Source of the DNA: Sphingomonas sp. PAMC26645
Lineage (GTDB): Bacteria; Pseudomonadota; Alphaproteobacteria; Sphingomonadales; Sphingomonadaceae
Reading direction: 5' to 3'
NCBI RefSeq assembly: GCF_004795835.1
Contig: NZ_CP039249.1
Coordinates: 620,001-684,000 of the forward strand
Length of the DNA stretch: 64,000 nt
Part shown: positions 52,608 to 61,444 of the stretch, one piece after another
How positions within the stretch are numbered: the first letter of the stretch is position 1
How the letters are laid out: each line of letters begins with the position of its first letter
The notes under the pieces: generated by a model
What the model was told of the DNA's origin: nothing
What the model saw: only the letters and a program-made list of their open reading frames with translations
Databases searched by the model: none
Translations under genes and position numbers: made by a program

Positions 52608-53224
52608 TCGAACTCTACATTTCGTCGCTGATCACGTTCTTCGTCGTCATCGATCCGCCAGGCTGCGCGCCGATCTATGCTGGGCTGTCTGCCGGCGCTT
52701 CGACGTTGCAGAAGCGCGCGATGGCGATGCGCGCTGTCGGTGTCGCGGCGGCGATCCTGTTCGTGTTCGCGCTGTTCGGCGAGGCATTGTTGAAGGGGCT
52801 CGGCATCAGCCTGGCGAGCTTCCGCATCGCCGGCGGCATCATGCTGTTCCTGATCGCGCTGGAAATGGTGTTCGAAAAGCGCACCGAGCGCCGCGAGGAC
52901 CGTGCCGCTAAGGTGGCGAGCGATCCCGAGGTGGAGGACGTCTCGATCTTCCCGATGGCGATGCCGATGATCGCGGGCCCAGGCTCGATCGCGTCGGTGA
53001 TGCTGTTGATGAGCCGGAACAGCGGGATCGAGCGCTCGGCGGTGGTTCTAGCGGCGATGGTGACGATCCTGCTGCTGACACTGGTCGCGCTGCTCGCGGC
53101 GGGGCCGATCATGCGGATTCTGGGCGCGAAGATCGAGGCCGTGATCACCCGGTTGCTAGGCGTGCTGCTGGCCGCGCTCGCGGTGCAGTTCGTGCTCGAT
53201 GGCCTGTCGGTGGTGCTGCGCTGA
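52604..53224 (+). CDS. MarC family integral membrane protein
   Basis: Six-helix membrane protein of 206 residues starting at [22 protein letters not shown] is the MarC opening, and [20 protein letters not shown] the second repeat. Despite the name, a role in drug resistance is not supported for the family. Last of the overlapping four-gene run. Confidence 0.92.
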   Translation: MIELYISSLITFFVVIDPPGCAPIYAGLSAGASTLQKRAMAMRAVGVAAAILFVFALFGEALLKGLGISLASFRIAGGIMLFLIALEMVFEKRTERREDRAAKVASDPEVEDVSIFPMAMPMIAGPGSIASVMLLMSRNSGIERSAVVLAAMVTILLLTLVALLAAGPIMRILGAKIEAVITRLLGVLLAALAVQFVLDGLSVVLR

Positions 53225-53227
53225 GCC

Positions 53228-53305
53228 GCTCTCCCGCGAAAGCGGGAGCTCAGGGTCACGAGGGGTAGCGTTCGGAACCCTGGGCTCCTGCGTGCGCAGG
53301 AGAAC
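53228..53305. repeat. palindromic intergenic repeat, family D copy 3
   Basis: Left hairpin CTCCCGC-GAAA-GCGGGAG then CTCAGGGT; right, on the other strand, CTCCTGC-GCAC-GCAGGAG then CCCAGGGT. C-G to T-A style changes keep the pairing. Fills the gap between convergent marC and the membrane transferase gene. Confidence 0.9.
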
Positions 53306-55093
53306 CTAGTCCACCTTGAACAATCGCAACGGCGACTTCGCTGGCAGCGGTAGCGGGGTCAGCCACGTCGGTACCTCGTTCTTCGCCAGCTCGGCATAGA
53401 ACCCTTTCGGACTGCGCGCCTTGTAGTTGGTCGACTCTGCCGCGTTCGGACACAGCAGGAGCATCGTCGCGCCGTGGCGCTTGATGATCGCATGCGCCTG
53501 ATCAGGCGTCCCCCCGAACGCATGCTGGACGTCGAGGATCGCATCGCCGTTGCGATGATACGGGCCCGCGATCGCGTCGTGATGCGTGATCGTGATCAGC
53601 CGCGGCCCCATGTCGACGAAGGTGAAGATCGTCTGCGCGGGGTATTTGTTCAGTGCGAGCAGCACGGTCGTGCGCAGGCAGTCGCCGGTCGCCATGTTGA
53701 CGCGCTTTTCATACGGCTTCGGCCGGTCGATCGGCAGGTATTTGAGCACCATCCCGGCAAACATCCCCGACACGATCAGGAACGCAGCAGCCGTGCCCAG
53801 CACGCGCACCAGCACCGATCGGTTGCCGAGCAACCGCGGGATGATCAGCCAGGCCAGCGCGGTCGCCCCCGGGATCGCCAACATCTGCGCGGCGGGCCCT
53901 GCGCGGACCTGCCACAGCAGCATCGCGCAGGCGAACGCGGTGAACAGCGCGACCGCCGCCCATCCGACCGCGCTCGGATCGCGACGCGCACGCCAAGCTG
54001 CGATCGCCGCCCCGATCAGGCCTATGATCGGCAGCGTCGCCAGCGCGAACCCGACCCGGAAGCTATGCTTGTAGATCGGCTTGGCCTCGCGGACATTGTC
54101 CAGCCAGTTTCGCTGCAGCTCGGGTGAGATCCCTTCGGGCCGGCCGAGGCATTGCGGGAAGACAAGGGCGAAACCGGCGACGATCGCCGCCCCGGCCGCG
54201 ACCGCGAGCGCCAACCGCATTCCGCGCGACGCAGGACCGAACCGCGCGAGCAGGAACAGCAACATCCCCGCCGCGATCATCACGCTCAGCCACACCGGCG
54301 TCAGCGCATCGCAGCGCATCGCTTGGTTGGCGTTCGACGCGAACAGCGCGAAGCCGAGCGTGCTACCGCCACCCAATGTCAGCGCATAGATCGACAGGCG
54401 TTCGGCTTCCGACCGGTCCCACACCCAGCGCAGCGCGATGATCGCGCCCGCCATCGCCGCGTAGGGCAACAGTTCGAGCCCGATCGACAGCGACACCGCG
54501 CTCGCGATCCCCACCATCGCGCCGCCACGACGCCCGTTGGTATCGCACAGCCCCGCGATTGTCAGGCTCAGCATCGCCAACTGCCAGCCGTGGTGATCGA
54601 TCCGCTCGGGCATGAACATCAGCATCGTGGCCGTAGCGCCGACCATGAACACGACCGCCAGCGGCCATGCATATGGGCTGATCAGTCGTCGCACGGTCGC
54701 GCCGATGCCCAGCATCGCGATCGACAGCGGCAGTAAGGGCGCGATCCCGCAGGCGAGCCGTTCGGCCCAGCTGTTGCTGGTGAACAGGCGGAAGAACAGG
54801 ATGAGGCCGGCGATCGGCAGGTCGACGATCCGGCTCCAGTGGATGTCGAAGCCGACCGGCGGGTTCATCCGGTAGTTGCGTAGATCGTACCAACCCTGCC
54901 CGTCGAGCAGCGCGCGGACCTGCATCAGGCGCATGTTGTCGTCGGTATCGCCGAGCGACAGCCAGCGGATCTGGCCCCAGCGATCGACCATCGACCACGC
55001 CGCCACCGCCACCCAGGCGAGCAGCGTCAGCGCGATCCAATGCCGATCGAGTTCGTCCAGCAACGTCCGCCGCTGAAGTGGTGCCTGATCCAA
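53306..55093 (-). CDS. putative polytopic membrane glycosyltransferase (GT-C-like)
   Basis: Membrane protein of 595 residues with about eleven helices and a soluble C-terminal domain (~430-595). An acidic first loop (SLGDTDDNMRLMQVR, ~47-61) and a following HWSRIVD resemble the metal and donor-site acids of GT-C enzymes that use lipid-linked sugars. The C-terminal FVDMGPRLITITHHDAIAGPYHRN segment recalls related oligosaccharyl-transferase-like proteins. Neighbouring gtrA and gtrB genes support transfer of a sugar from a polyprenyl carrier. Acceptor unknown. Confidence 0.65.
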   Translation of the reverse strand: MDQAPLQRRTLLDELDRHWIALTLLAWVAVAAWSMVDRWGQIRWLSLGDTDDNMRLMQVRALLDGQGWYDLRNYRMNPPVGFDIHWSRIVDLPIAGLILFFRLFTSNSWAERLACGIAPLLPLSIAMLGIGATVRRLISPYAWPLAVVFMVGATATMLMFMPERIDHHGWQLAMLSLTIAGLCDTNGRRGGAMVGIASAVSLSIGLELLPYAAMAGAIIALRWVWDRSEAERLSIYALTLGGGSTLGFALFASNANQAMRCDALTPVWLSVMIAAGMLLFLLARFGPASRGMRLALAVAAGAAIVAGFALVFPQCLGRPEGISPELQRNWLDNVREAKPIYKHSFRVGFALATLPIIGLIGAAIAAWRARRDPSAVGWAAVALFTAFACAMLLWQVRAGPAAQMLAIPGATALAWLIIPRLLGNRSVLVRVLGTAAAFLIVSGMFAGMVLKYLPIDRPKPYEKRVNMATGDCLRTTVLLALNKYPAQTIFTFVDMGPRLITITHHDAIAGPYHRNGDAILDVQHAFGGTPDQAHAIIKRHGATMLLLCPNAAESTNYKARSPKGFYAELAKNEVPTWLTPLPLPAKSPLRLFKVD

Positions 55094-55183
55094 AACGCTT
55101 TCCTCCGGCCCGCACGCGCTCTAGATGCGCGGGCTTGTCTTCGCGGCCGCTCTATCGCGGTGCGGGTAAAGAACAAGGCGGGC

Positions 55184-55609
55184 ATGCAGGCGATTTGGCG
55201 ACAGGTGGAGCAGATGCGGTCGAGCGGCGTGCTCGGCCAGCTCGTGCGCTTCGGCATCGCCGGCGGGATTTCCAGCGTGGTCTATTCGCTCGTCTACCTG
55301 CCGTTGACGGCCTACGTGTTCCCGCCCCGGCAGGCGGTCGCCGCGGTGCCGTTCGCGTTTGCCGTCGCAGTGGTGGTCGGGTTCTTCCTGCACAGCCGCT
55401 GGAGCTTCAAGGGGCACGCCAAGGAACCGGGCGCGGGGCGGCACGTCAAGTTCGTGATCGTGCAGGGTTCGGGGCTCGCGCTCAATGCGGTCATCACGTG
55501 GATCGGTACGGCGCTGCTGCACCTGCATCCGTGGATCCCGCTGATTCCCGCCGTCTTTCTTGCGGCGATCGTGACGTTCGTGCTCAACCGTTTCTGGGTT
55601 TTCAACTGA
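55184..55609 (+). CDS. GtrA family protein (putative lipid-linked sugar flippase)
   Basis: Four-helix protein of 141 residues: LVRFGIAGGISSVVYSLVYLPL, VGFFLHSRWSFKG and AAIVTFVLNRFWVFN are GtrA signatures. Known members help flip polyprenyl-linked glucose. ATG 55184 is preferred; GTG 55160 adds eight residues. Divergent from the GT-C gene. Confidence 0.9.
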   Translation: MQAIWRQVEQMRSSGVLGQLVRFGIAGGISSVVYSLVYLPLTAYVFPPRQAVAAVPFAFAVAVVVGFFLHSRWSFKGHAKEPGAGRHVKFVIVQGSGLALNAVITWIGTALLHLHPWIPLIPAVFLAAIVTFVLNRFWVFN

Positions 55610-55639
55610 CATGAATTTCAACCGCAGGGTCGACACTTA

Positions 55640-56368
55640 ATGGACCGCATCGTCTACGACCGGATGGCCGCGCATGATTCCACCCACTGGTGGTATCGCG
55701 CCCGCCGCGACATCCTGGCGGATTACCTGACACGCTACGGCGCTTTGCCGAAGGATGCCAAGATCCTCGAGATCGGCTGCGGCACCGGGCACAACCTGCC
55801 GATGCTGGCGGAGTTCGGCGAGATCGACGCGATCGAGATCGATCCGGCGGCGCGGGAGATCGCGAGCGAGCGGCTGGGGAAGCCGGTTGGCGCGGCGCCT
55901 TTGCCCGAGCTGCCAGGCGTTCCCCGTGCGCATTATGACCTCATCGCGGTGCTCGATGTGGTCGAGCATATCGAGGACGACGTCGCGGCGTTGAAGGCGA
56001 TGGCCGATTGCCTTGCGCCGGGCGGTAAGATTTTGATCGCGGTGCCGGCGCATGCGTGGCTGTGGAGCGCGCACGACGTGGTGAACCATCACCATCGGCG
56101 GTATTCGAAGGAGACGTTGCAGTCGGCGATCGAGACTGCCGGGTTGAAGCCGGAGAAGCTGGGGTATTTCAACTCGCTGCTGTTCCCGCTGGCGGCGGCG
56201 GCGCGGATTGCCGGGCGGATGACCGGGCGTGACGACAGCGACGATTCACCGCCGCCGAAGCTGGTGAATGCGCTGTTCGAGAAGATTTTTCGGCTGGAAC
56301 GCCATCTGGTCGGACGGGTGCCGATGACGCCGGGGGTTTCGATCGTGACGCTGGCGGTGCCGCGGTAA
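55640..56368 (+). CDS. class I SAM-dependent methyltransferase
   Basis: Protein of 242 residues with SAM motif I ILEIGCGTGHN (~44-54), acid VDAIEIDP-like IDAIEIDP and post-motif VLDVVEHIEDD. HWWYRARRDIL at the start and the amphipathic C-terminal helices are common in methyltransferases of glycan and lipid pathways. 30 bp after gtrA, likely co-transcribed. Confidence 0.88.
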   Translation: MDRIVYDRMAAHDSTHWWYRARRDILADYLTRYGALPKDAKILEIGCGTGHNLPMLAEFGEIDAIEIDPAAREIASERLGKPVGAAPLPELPGVPRAHYDLIAVLDVVEHIEDDVAALKAMADCLAPGGKILIAVPAHAWLWSAHDVVNHHHRRYSKETLQSAIETAGLKPEKLGYFNSLLFPLAAAARIAGRMTGRDDSDDSPPPKLVNALFEKIFRLERHLVGRVPMTPGVSIVTLAVPR

Positions 56369-56397
56369 CGATCGAGGCACCGGCCTGTCCCGCTTCC

Positions 56398-56543
56398 GTT
56401 CGTCCCGAGTAGCCGTCGAGTAGTGGCGAAGCCACGTATCGAGACGGCGTATCGAAGGATGGGTTGGCGCGCGGTACCCATACCTCGATACGAGCCCTCG
56501 ATACGCTCCTTACGGAGCTACTCGGTCTCTACTCGGCACGAAC
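56398..56543. repeat. palindromic intergenic repeat, family E
   Basis: Two ~65-base arms: GTTCGTCCCGAGTAG ... CGAGTAG-[tip]-CGTATCGAG ... CGTATCGA, and the inverse. The tip is TGGC-GAA-GCCA on the left and CTCC-GTAA-GGAG on the right (given on the arm strand), unlike in sequence but both paired. The 345-bp gap 56369-56713 holds this and family B copy 2, no gene. Confidence 0.88.
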
Positions 56544-56586
56544 GGGGTAGGGGCGCAGGGCAGCATCCTGAACTTGTAAACAACCT

Positions 56587-56689
56587 CCACCCCGGCGAAG
56601 GCCGGGGCCCAGTTGGGGAACGTTGCTGACGTCGGGCGCGCTTCGTCACTGCGACCTTGCCAACTGGGCCCCGGCCTTCGCCGGGGTGG
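56587..56689. repeat. palindromic intergenic repeat, family B copy 2
   Basis: CCACCCCGGCGAAGGCCGGG and inverse; hairpin CCCCGGC-GAAG-GCCGGGG then CCCAGTTGG. The centre differs from copies 1 and 3, but TTGCTGA and TGCGACCTT are shared. Confidence 0.9.
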
Positions 56690-56713
56690 TGTTGTGATCG
56701 GCAGGCGCGTTCG

Positions 56714-57736
56714 TTATTCGGGGTGGAAGGGAAGGGATGCGTCAGGCAACCGCACCACGTCCACCGGCTCCGCACGGAACCCCAATGTTGCCTTGCCCTG
56801 GATCGGGCCGGCGACGTCGGCGACGATATACAGCGGCCGCCGCTTCGACTCGACGTACAGCCGCCCGAGATACTCGCCGATCATCCCCAGCACGAACATC
56901 TGCACCGCGCCGAGGAACACCGTGACGAGCATCGTCGAGGTCCAGCCCTGCACCGCGCTGCCCGAGAGCCAGCCGATCGCGATGTAGACGAACAGCAGCA
57001 GCGACACGCCGGTCAGCGCGAGCCCGGCGTGACTGGCAAAGCGCAGCGGCGCGGTCGAAAACCCGGTGACCGCGTCGAACGCGAGGCGGATCATCTTCGC
57101 CAGCGGGTAGTTCGTTTCGCCCGCCAGCCGCTCGGCGCGATCATACGGGAAGGGCACCTGCTTGAAGCCGATCCAGGCGACCATGCCGCGAATGAACCGT
57201 GCCTGCTCGGGCAGCGACAGGAACGCATCCAGCGCCCGCCGGCTCATCAGGCGGAAGTCGCCGGTATCAAGCGGGATCGGCGTCTCGGTCATCCGCGTCA
57301 GCAGGCGATAGAACGCGGCGGCGGTCGCCTTCTTGAACACCGTCTCGCCCGCGCGCTGGCGGCGGACCGCATACACCACGTCCGCCTGGCTCGCCGCCAT
57401 CGCCGCGCGCATGTCGGACAGCAATTCGGGCGGGTCCTGGAGATCGGCGTCGATGATCAGGATCTGCTCGCCCGCGCACAGGTCGAGGCCGGCGGTAAGT
57501 GCCAGCTGGTGACCATGGTTGCGCGAGAGGTTGATCGCGACCAGCCGCGGATCGGCGGCGGCGAGGCGCTGCATCACGGGCCAGCTGTCGTCGCGCGAGC
57601 CATCGTTGATCAGGACGATCTCGTAATCGTCGCCGACCGCGACCTTTGCCGCGCCGGAAATACGCGCGTGCAGGATGTCGAGGCACGCCGCCTCGTTATA
57701 GCAGGGGACGACAATCGATAACGCTGGACGGTTCAT
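56714..57736 (-). CDS. GtrB-like family 2 glycosyltransferase
   Basis: Membrane-anchored GT2 of 340 residues: LSIVVPCYNEAACL, ILIIDADLQDPPE with the donor-metal acids, GDFRLMSR and the two C-terminal helices (~233-255, 265-290). This matches GtrB/DPM1-type enzymes, which load a sugar onto a polyprenyl phosphate. It complements the nearby GtrA and GT-C proteins. Confidence 0.92.
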   Translation of the reverse strand: MNRPALSIVVPCYNEAACLDILHARISGAAKVAVGDDYEIVLINDGSRDDSWPVMQRLAAADPRLVAINLSRNHGHQLALTAGLDLCAGEQILIIDADLQDPPELLSDMRAAMAASQADVVYAVRRQRAGETVFKKATAAAFYRLLTRMTETPIPLDTGDFRLMSRRALDAFLSLPEQARFIRGMVAWIGFKQVPFPYDRAERLAGETNYPLAKMIRLAFDAVTGFSTAPLRFASHAGLALTGVSLLLFVYIAIGWLSGSAVQGWTSTMLVTVFLGAVQMFVLGMIGEYLGRLYVESKRRPLYIVADVAGPIQGKATLGFRAEPVDVVRLPDASLPFHPE

Positions 57737-57787
57737 CCGCGCCGTTTAGCGTCAATGGGAGTTGTAGGCAGCAATAATCATCGATTC

Positions 57788-59893
57788 CTACACGCGCTCC
57801 ACGGTGTGCACCGCATCCGCCGCACGCAGGCCCGCCATCAGCCGCATCAACTGCTGCACGTCGTGCACCTCGACATCGATCTCGTTGGTGTGGAAGCTCT
57901 TGTCGCGCGTATCGAGCCGCAGGTTGATGATGTTCGCCTTGTGCCCGCCGATGATCGACGAGACGATGCCCAGCGAGCCCGGCTCGTTCTTCACCATCAC
58001 CGATATGCGCGCGACGGCACCCTCGGTCTCGTCGCCCCAGGCGACATCGACCCAGTCGGTCTCGTTCTCGGATCGCTCGGCGAGTTCGGCGAGGACCTTG
58101 CAGTCGATCGCGTGGACCTCGATCCCCGCATCGGGCCGACGCAAGCCGACGATCCGGTCGCCCGGCACGGGATGGCAGCACGTCGCGAGATCGTACGCCA
58201 CGCCCGGGGTCAGCCCCTTGATCGAGATCGCGCTTGATTGCGGCGCCAGCGCATGCGTGACGTCGGCGCCGGCCGAGCCGGGCATCAGCGCCTCCATGAC
58301 CGCCGCATCGGACAGCGTCCGCCGCGCGATCGCGACCATGAGCGACGATTCGTCGGGAAGCTTCAGCCGTTTGAGCGCGTGGCTCAGCGCGTCGGTGCCG
58401 ATCTGCGCAGGCAGGCGGGTAACGATATCCTCGTACAAGGTCTGGCCCAGTGCAATCTGCTCGACGCGCTCCTTCTGACGCAGGTGCCGGCGGATCGCGG
58501 CAAGCGCCTTGCCGGTGGTCGCGACGTTGAGCCATTGCGGCTGAGGCGACTGACCCTTCGAGCGCAGGATCTGCACTTGGTCGCCATTCTCGATCACCGT
58601 CGACAGCGGCACGACACGGCCATTCACCTTCGCACCGACCGCCTGGTCGCCAAGATCGGTGTGCACCGCATACGCGAAGTCGATCGAGGTCGCGCCCTTG
58701 GGCAGCTGAATCAGCTCGCCTTTCGGCGTGAACGCGAAGATGCGATCGGTGTACATCGCCATCCGCGTGTGTTCGAGCAGCTCTTCCGGGCTCTCGGCGG
58801 TATCGAGGATCTCGACGAGATCGCGGATCCAGCTGACCTGCCGGTCGCTGCCGTTGATCTGCTGCTTGTACGCCCAGTGTGCCGCCAGCCCGAATTCGGC
58901 CTGTGCGTGCATGTCGGCGGTACGGATCTGGATCTCGATCCGCGCGCTGTCGGCGTGGATCACCGAGGTGTGCAACGAGCGATAGCCGTTGCGCTTGGGC
59001 GTCGAGATGTAATCCTTGAACCGGCCCGGCACCATCGGCCAGCGCTGGTGGATGATCCCGAGTACGCGGTAGCAATCCTCCTCGGTCGGCACGATCGCGC
59101 GGAACGCCATGACGTCGGAGAGCTGCTCGAAGCTGATGTGGCGTTCGGACATCTTCCGGAAGATCGAATAGGGATGCTTCTCGCGCCCCGATATTTCCGC
59201 CTCGACCCCGGCGCGCGACAGCACCAGCTTGAGCCCGGACGCGATCTTGGCGATGCGGTCGCCATCGCCTTTCTTGAGCTGTTCGAGGCGGCGGTTGATC
59301 GATTCGGAGGCTTCGGGTTCAAGCTGTTCGAACGCGAGCGACTGCATCTCGCGCATGAACTCGTACATGCCGATCCGCTCGGCGAGCGGCGCGTAGATGT
59401 CCATCGTCTCCTTGGCGATGCGACGGCGCTTCTCGGGCTTGGCGATGTGGTGGAGAGTCCGCATGTTGTGCAGGCGGTCGGCGAGCTTGACCAGCAGCAC
59501 GCGGATGTCGTCCGACATCGCGAGGAGGAATTTGCGCAGGTTTTCCGCGGCGCGTTCGTTCTCGGTCTGCGCTTCGATCTTGCTGAGCTTCGTCACGCCG
59601 TCGACCAGACGCGCGACGGAGGCGCCGAACAGCCGCTCGATCTCCTCGGGGGTGGCGACGGTATCCTCGATCGTGTCGTGGAGAATCGCGGTGGCGATCG
59701 TCTCCGCATCGAGGTGGAGGTCGGTGAGGATACCCGCCACCTCGATCGGATGGCTGAAATACGGATCGCCGGAAGCGCGTTTTTGCGACCCGTGCGCCTG
59801 CATCGAGAAGACATAGGCGCGGTTCAGCAGCGCCTCGTCGGCGTCGGGATCGTAGTCGAGGACGCGATCGACCAGTTCATATTGGCGCAACAC
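57788..59893 (-). CDS. rsh: bifunctional (p)ppGpp synthetase/hydrolase (RSH)
   Basis: Stringent-response enzyme of 701 residues. Hydrolase domain with AILHDTIEDT (His72-Asp73) and KLADRLHNMRTL; synthetase with FRKMSERHISFEQLSDVMAFRAIV and RFKDYISTPKRNGYRSLHTSV; TGS (~385-445); zinc-finger-like ATCCHPVPGD; C-terminal ACT (~630-700). Intact HD motif and synthetase acids point to both activities, as in the single alphaproteobacterial RSH. Confidence 0.97.
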   Translation of the reverse strand: MLRQYELVDRVLDYDPDADEALLNRAYVFSMQAHGSQKRASGDPYFSHPIEVAGILTDLHLDAETIATAILHDTIEDTVATPEEIERLFGASVARLVDGVTKLSKIEAQTENERAAENLRKFLLAMSDDIRVLLVKLADRLHNMRTLHHIAKPEKRRRIAKETMDIYAPLAERIGMYEFMREMQSLAFEQLEPEASESINRRLEQLKKGDGDRIAKIASGLKLVLSRAGVEAEISGREKHPYSIFRKMSERHISFEQLSDVMAFRAIVPTEEDCYRVLGIIHQRWPMVPGRFKDYISTPKRNGYRSLHTSVIHADSARIEIQIRTADMHAQAEFGLAAHWAYKQQINGSDRQVSWIRDLVEILDTAESPEELLEHTRMAMYTDRIFAFTPKGELIQLPKGATSIDFAYAVHTDLGDQAVGAKVNGRVVPLSTVIENGDQVQILRSKGQSPQPQWLNVATTGKALAAIRRHLRQKERVEQIALGQTLYEDIVTRLPAQIGTDALSHALKRLKLPDESSLMVAIARRTLSDAAVMEALMPGSAGADVTHALAPQSSAISIKGLTPGVAYDLATCCHPVPGDRIVGLRRPDAGIEVHAIDCKVLAELAERSENETDWVDVAWGDETEGAVARISVMVKNEPGSLGIVSSIIGGHKANIINLRLDTRDKSFHTNEIDVEVHDVQQLMRLMAGLRAADAVHTVERV

Positions 59894-59940
59894 GGCTTAT
59901 AGATGGGGCCGGGTTGCGATGCATTGCAACAATTTCCTCG

Positions 59941-60270
59941 TTATTTCGCGTGGTTGTTGCACGCGGCCAGCGCGTCGGCGTCATAGGCCTTGCCCGCGAC
60001 CGTGAAACTGGCGAGCGGCCCGACGCGCTTGGCGACCGCGGCGCAGAGGATCACGTCGCGCTGTGGTGCCTTGCTGGTAACGAACGCCGCATTCTCCCAG
60101 CGCCATGGCGTGCCGTTGGTGATCAGCCGGGTGGAAGTAGGCGCGGCGGCAGGGACGGCTACATAATAATTGATGGGGGTCTGGGCCGATGCCGGTGTCG
60201 CGACCAGTGCGGCGAACCCCGTCGTCAGGGCGGGAACGGCGGTCAGAAGGGCGCGGGTGATGACGGACAT
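59941..60270 (-). CDS. small secreted protein, unknown function
   Basis: Product of 109 residues with a signal peptide (ALLTAVPALTTGFAALVATPASA|Q) followed by INYYVAVPAAAPTSTRL and a short domain with two Cys (CAAVAK, ACNNHAK). Resembles a sphingomonad exported family without known role. Divergent from an HxlR gene with a shared palindrome. Confidence 0.7.
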   Translation of the reverse strand: MSVITRALLTAVPALTTGFAALVATPASAQTPINYYVAVPAAAPTSTRLITNGTPWRWENAAFVTSKAPQRDVILCAAVAKRVGPLASFTVAGKAYDADALAACNNHAK

Positions 60271-60291
60271 CGGTAGACTCCTAAAAGGTTT

Positions 60292-60330
60292 CTAATCGAG
60301 ACCTATTCCGATTAGTTTCGAGTTGCAACT
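60292..60330. promoter_or_regulatory. candidate HxlR operator in divergent promoter
   Basis: CTAATCG-N10-CGATTAG (60292-60315) and AGTTGCAACT (60321-60330), both perfect, in the 127-bp gap between the secreted protein and HxlR genes. Two-fold symmetry fits a dimeric winged-helix regulator. Confidence 0.55.
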
Positions 60331-60397
60331 GAAATCGGAGGAGCATTTCGCTTCGGCCTTTTATGCGGTACCGTTGCTGTCAAATAAGGAAGACGCC

Positions 60398-60877
60398 GTG
60401 GGAAAATTGCGCGAACCCCTGCTCGAATGCAGCCTGCCTGCCGCGCTGGAGGCGATGGGCGAGCGCTGGTCGTTCCTGATCCTGCGCGCGTCGTTCAACG
60501 GCCTGCACCATTTCGAGGAGTTCCAGTCGGAACTGGGGATCGCGCGCAATATCCTGGCGAACCGGCTAGCGCGGCTGGTCGAACACGGGATTTTAGAGCG
60601 GCAGCCTATCCCGGAGGATCGGCGCAAGATCGCCTACGGGCTGACCGACAAGGGGTTTGCGCTGCTGCCGACGATGATTGCGCTGCGGCAATGGGGCGAG
60701 CGGTGGGAAACGTGCGTGCCGGCGTTCCCGATCCTGGTCGACGAACGCGATCGGCGACCGCTCCAGCCGGTGTCGGTGCGATCGCATGACGGGCGCGTGC
60801 TGGGGAAGGGGGACCTGATCTGGGCGCTTCCGGGGGAAGTTGCCGGGGATGGGGTGGAGGCCGAGGCGGCGGAGTAA
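60398..60877 (+). CDS. HxlR-family transcriptional regulator
   Basis: Winged-helix regulator of 159 residues starting at GTG with AAGGA about 7 nt before. LECSLPAALEAMGERWSFLILRASFNGLHHFEEFQSELGIARNILANRLARL is the HxlR signature: an N-terminal Cys (often redox or formaldehyde sensitive) followed by the HTH. The C-terminal ~40 residues form a short strand-rich tail. Probably controls itself and the divergent gene. Confidence 0.9.
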   Translation: MGKLREPLLECSLPAALEAMGERWSFLILRASFNGLHHFEEFQSELGIARNILANRLARLVEHGILERQPIPEDRRKIAYGLTDKGFALLPTMIALRQWGERWETCVPAFPILVDERDRRPLQPVSVRSHDGRVLGKGDLIWALPGEVAGDGVEAEAAE

Positions 60878-60900
60878 CGGGCCGATAACTTGCCGGGAAG

Positions 60901-61009
60901 GCACCTCCCCGGCGTAGGCCGGGGTCCAGTTGGGGAGCGTTGTTGATGTGCGGTGCGGGTCGGTACCGCGACCTTTCCAACTGGGCCCCGGCCTCCGCCG
61001 GGGAGGTGC
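60901..61009. repeat. palindromic intergenic repeat, family B copy 3
   Basis: GCACCTCCCCGGCGTAGGCC and inverse. Hairpin CCCCGGC-GTAG-GCCGGGG then TCCAGTTGG. Lies between convergent HxlR and thioesterase genes, 8 bases from the latter's stop. Confidence 0.9.
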
Positions 61010-61017
61010 CATGTGGT

Positions 61018-61443
61018 TCAGGAGTTGGGCAACTCCGCCAGCACCGTGCGGATCACGTCCGGCAGCGGGACTGGGCGGCCGGTCTCAAGATCGACGTGCA
61101 CGCTGACCATGGTGATGACGGTGTGCAATTCCCCCGTCTCCGCATGCGCGAGCTCGAACCGCTTCGTCAGGCTGGTCGTCCCAAGCTTCTCGATCCGCAC
61201 GAACGCCTCGATCGTGTCGCCTAGGCGGAACGGCTTGAGGTAATCGATCTCGGTCCGGCGGACGTTGAACTCGGTGGTCGGCCAGACGTCCGGCAGAGCC
61301 TCCGCGATCCCGGTCCATTCCCAGAACTCGGTCACCGCGACGTCGGCATATTCGAGATAGCGCGAGTTGAAGACGATGCGCTGGCCGTCGATCTCGGCAT
61401 AGCGCACGCGGAACTTAGTCGAGAAGGCGAAGCCCGGCCTCAT
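61018..61443 (-). CDS. acyl-CoA thioesterase (4HBT hot-dog family)
   Basis: Hot-dog protein of 141 residues with VRYAEIDGQRIVFNSRYLEYAD, the 4-hydroxybenzoyl-CoA thioesterase/YbgC pattern; the catalytic Asp is in EIDGQ. Substrate unclear. It starts one base after the TauE stop, so the two are an operon. Confidence 0.9.
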   Translation of the reverse strand: MRPGFAFSTKFRVRYAEIDGQRIVFNSRYLEYADVAVTEFWEWTGIAEALPDVWPTTEFNVRRTEIDYLKPFRLGDTIEAFVRIEKLGTTSLTKRFELAHAETGELHTVITMVSVHVDLETGRPVPLPDVIRTVLAELPNS

Positions 61444-61444
61444 C

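Noticed and set aside
7624..61009. CRISPR array
   Set aside because: Repeats are dispersed palindromes, not regularly spaced direct repeats, and no cas genes are present.
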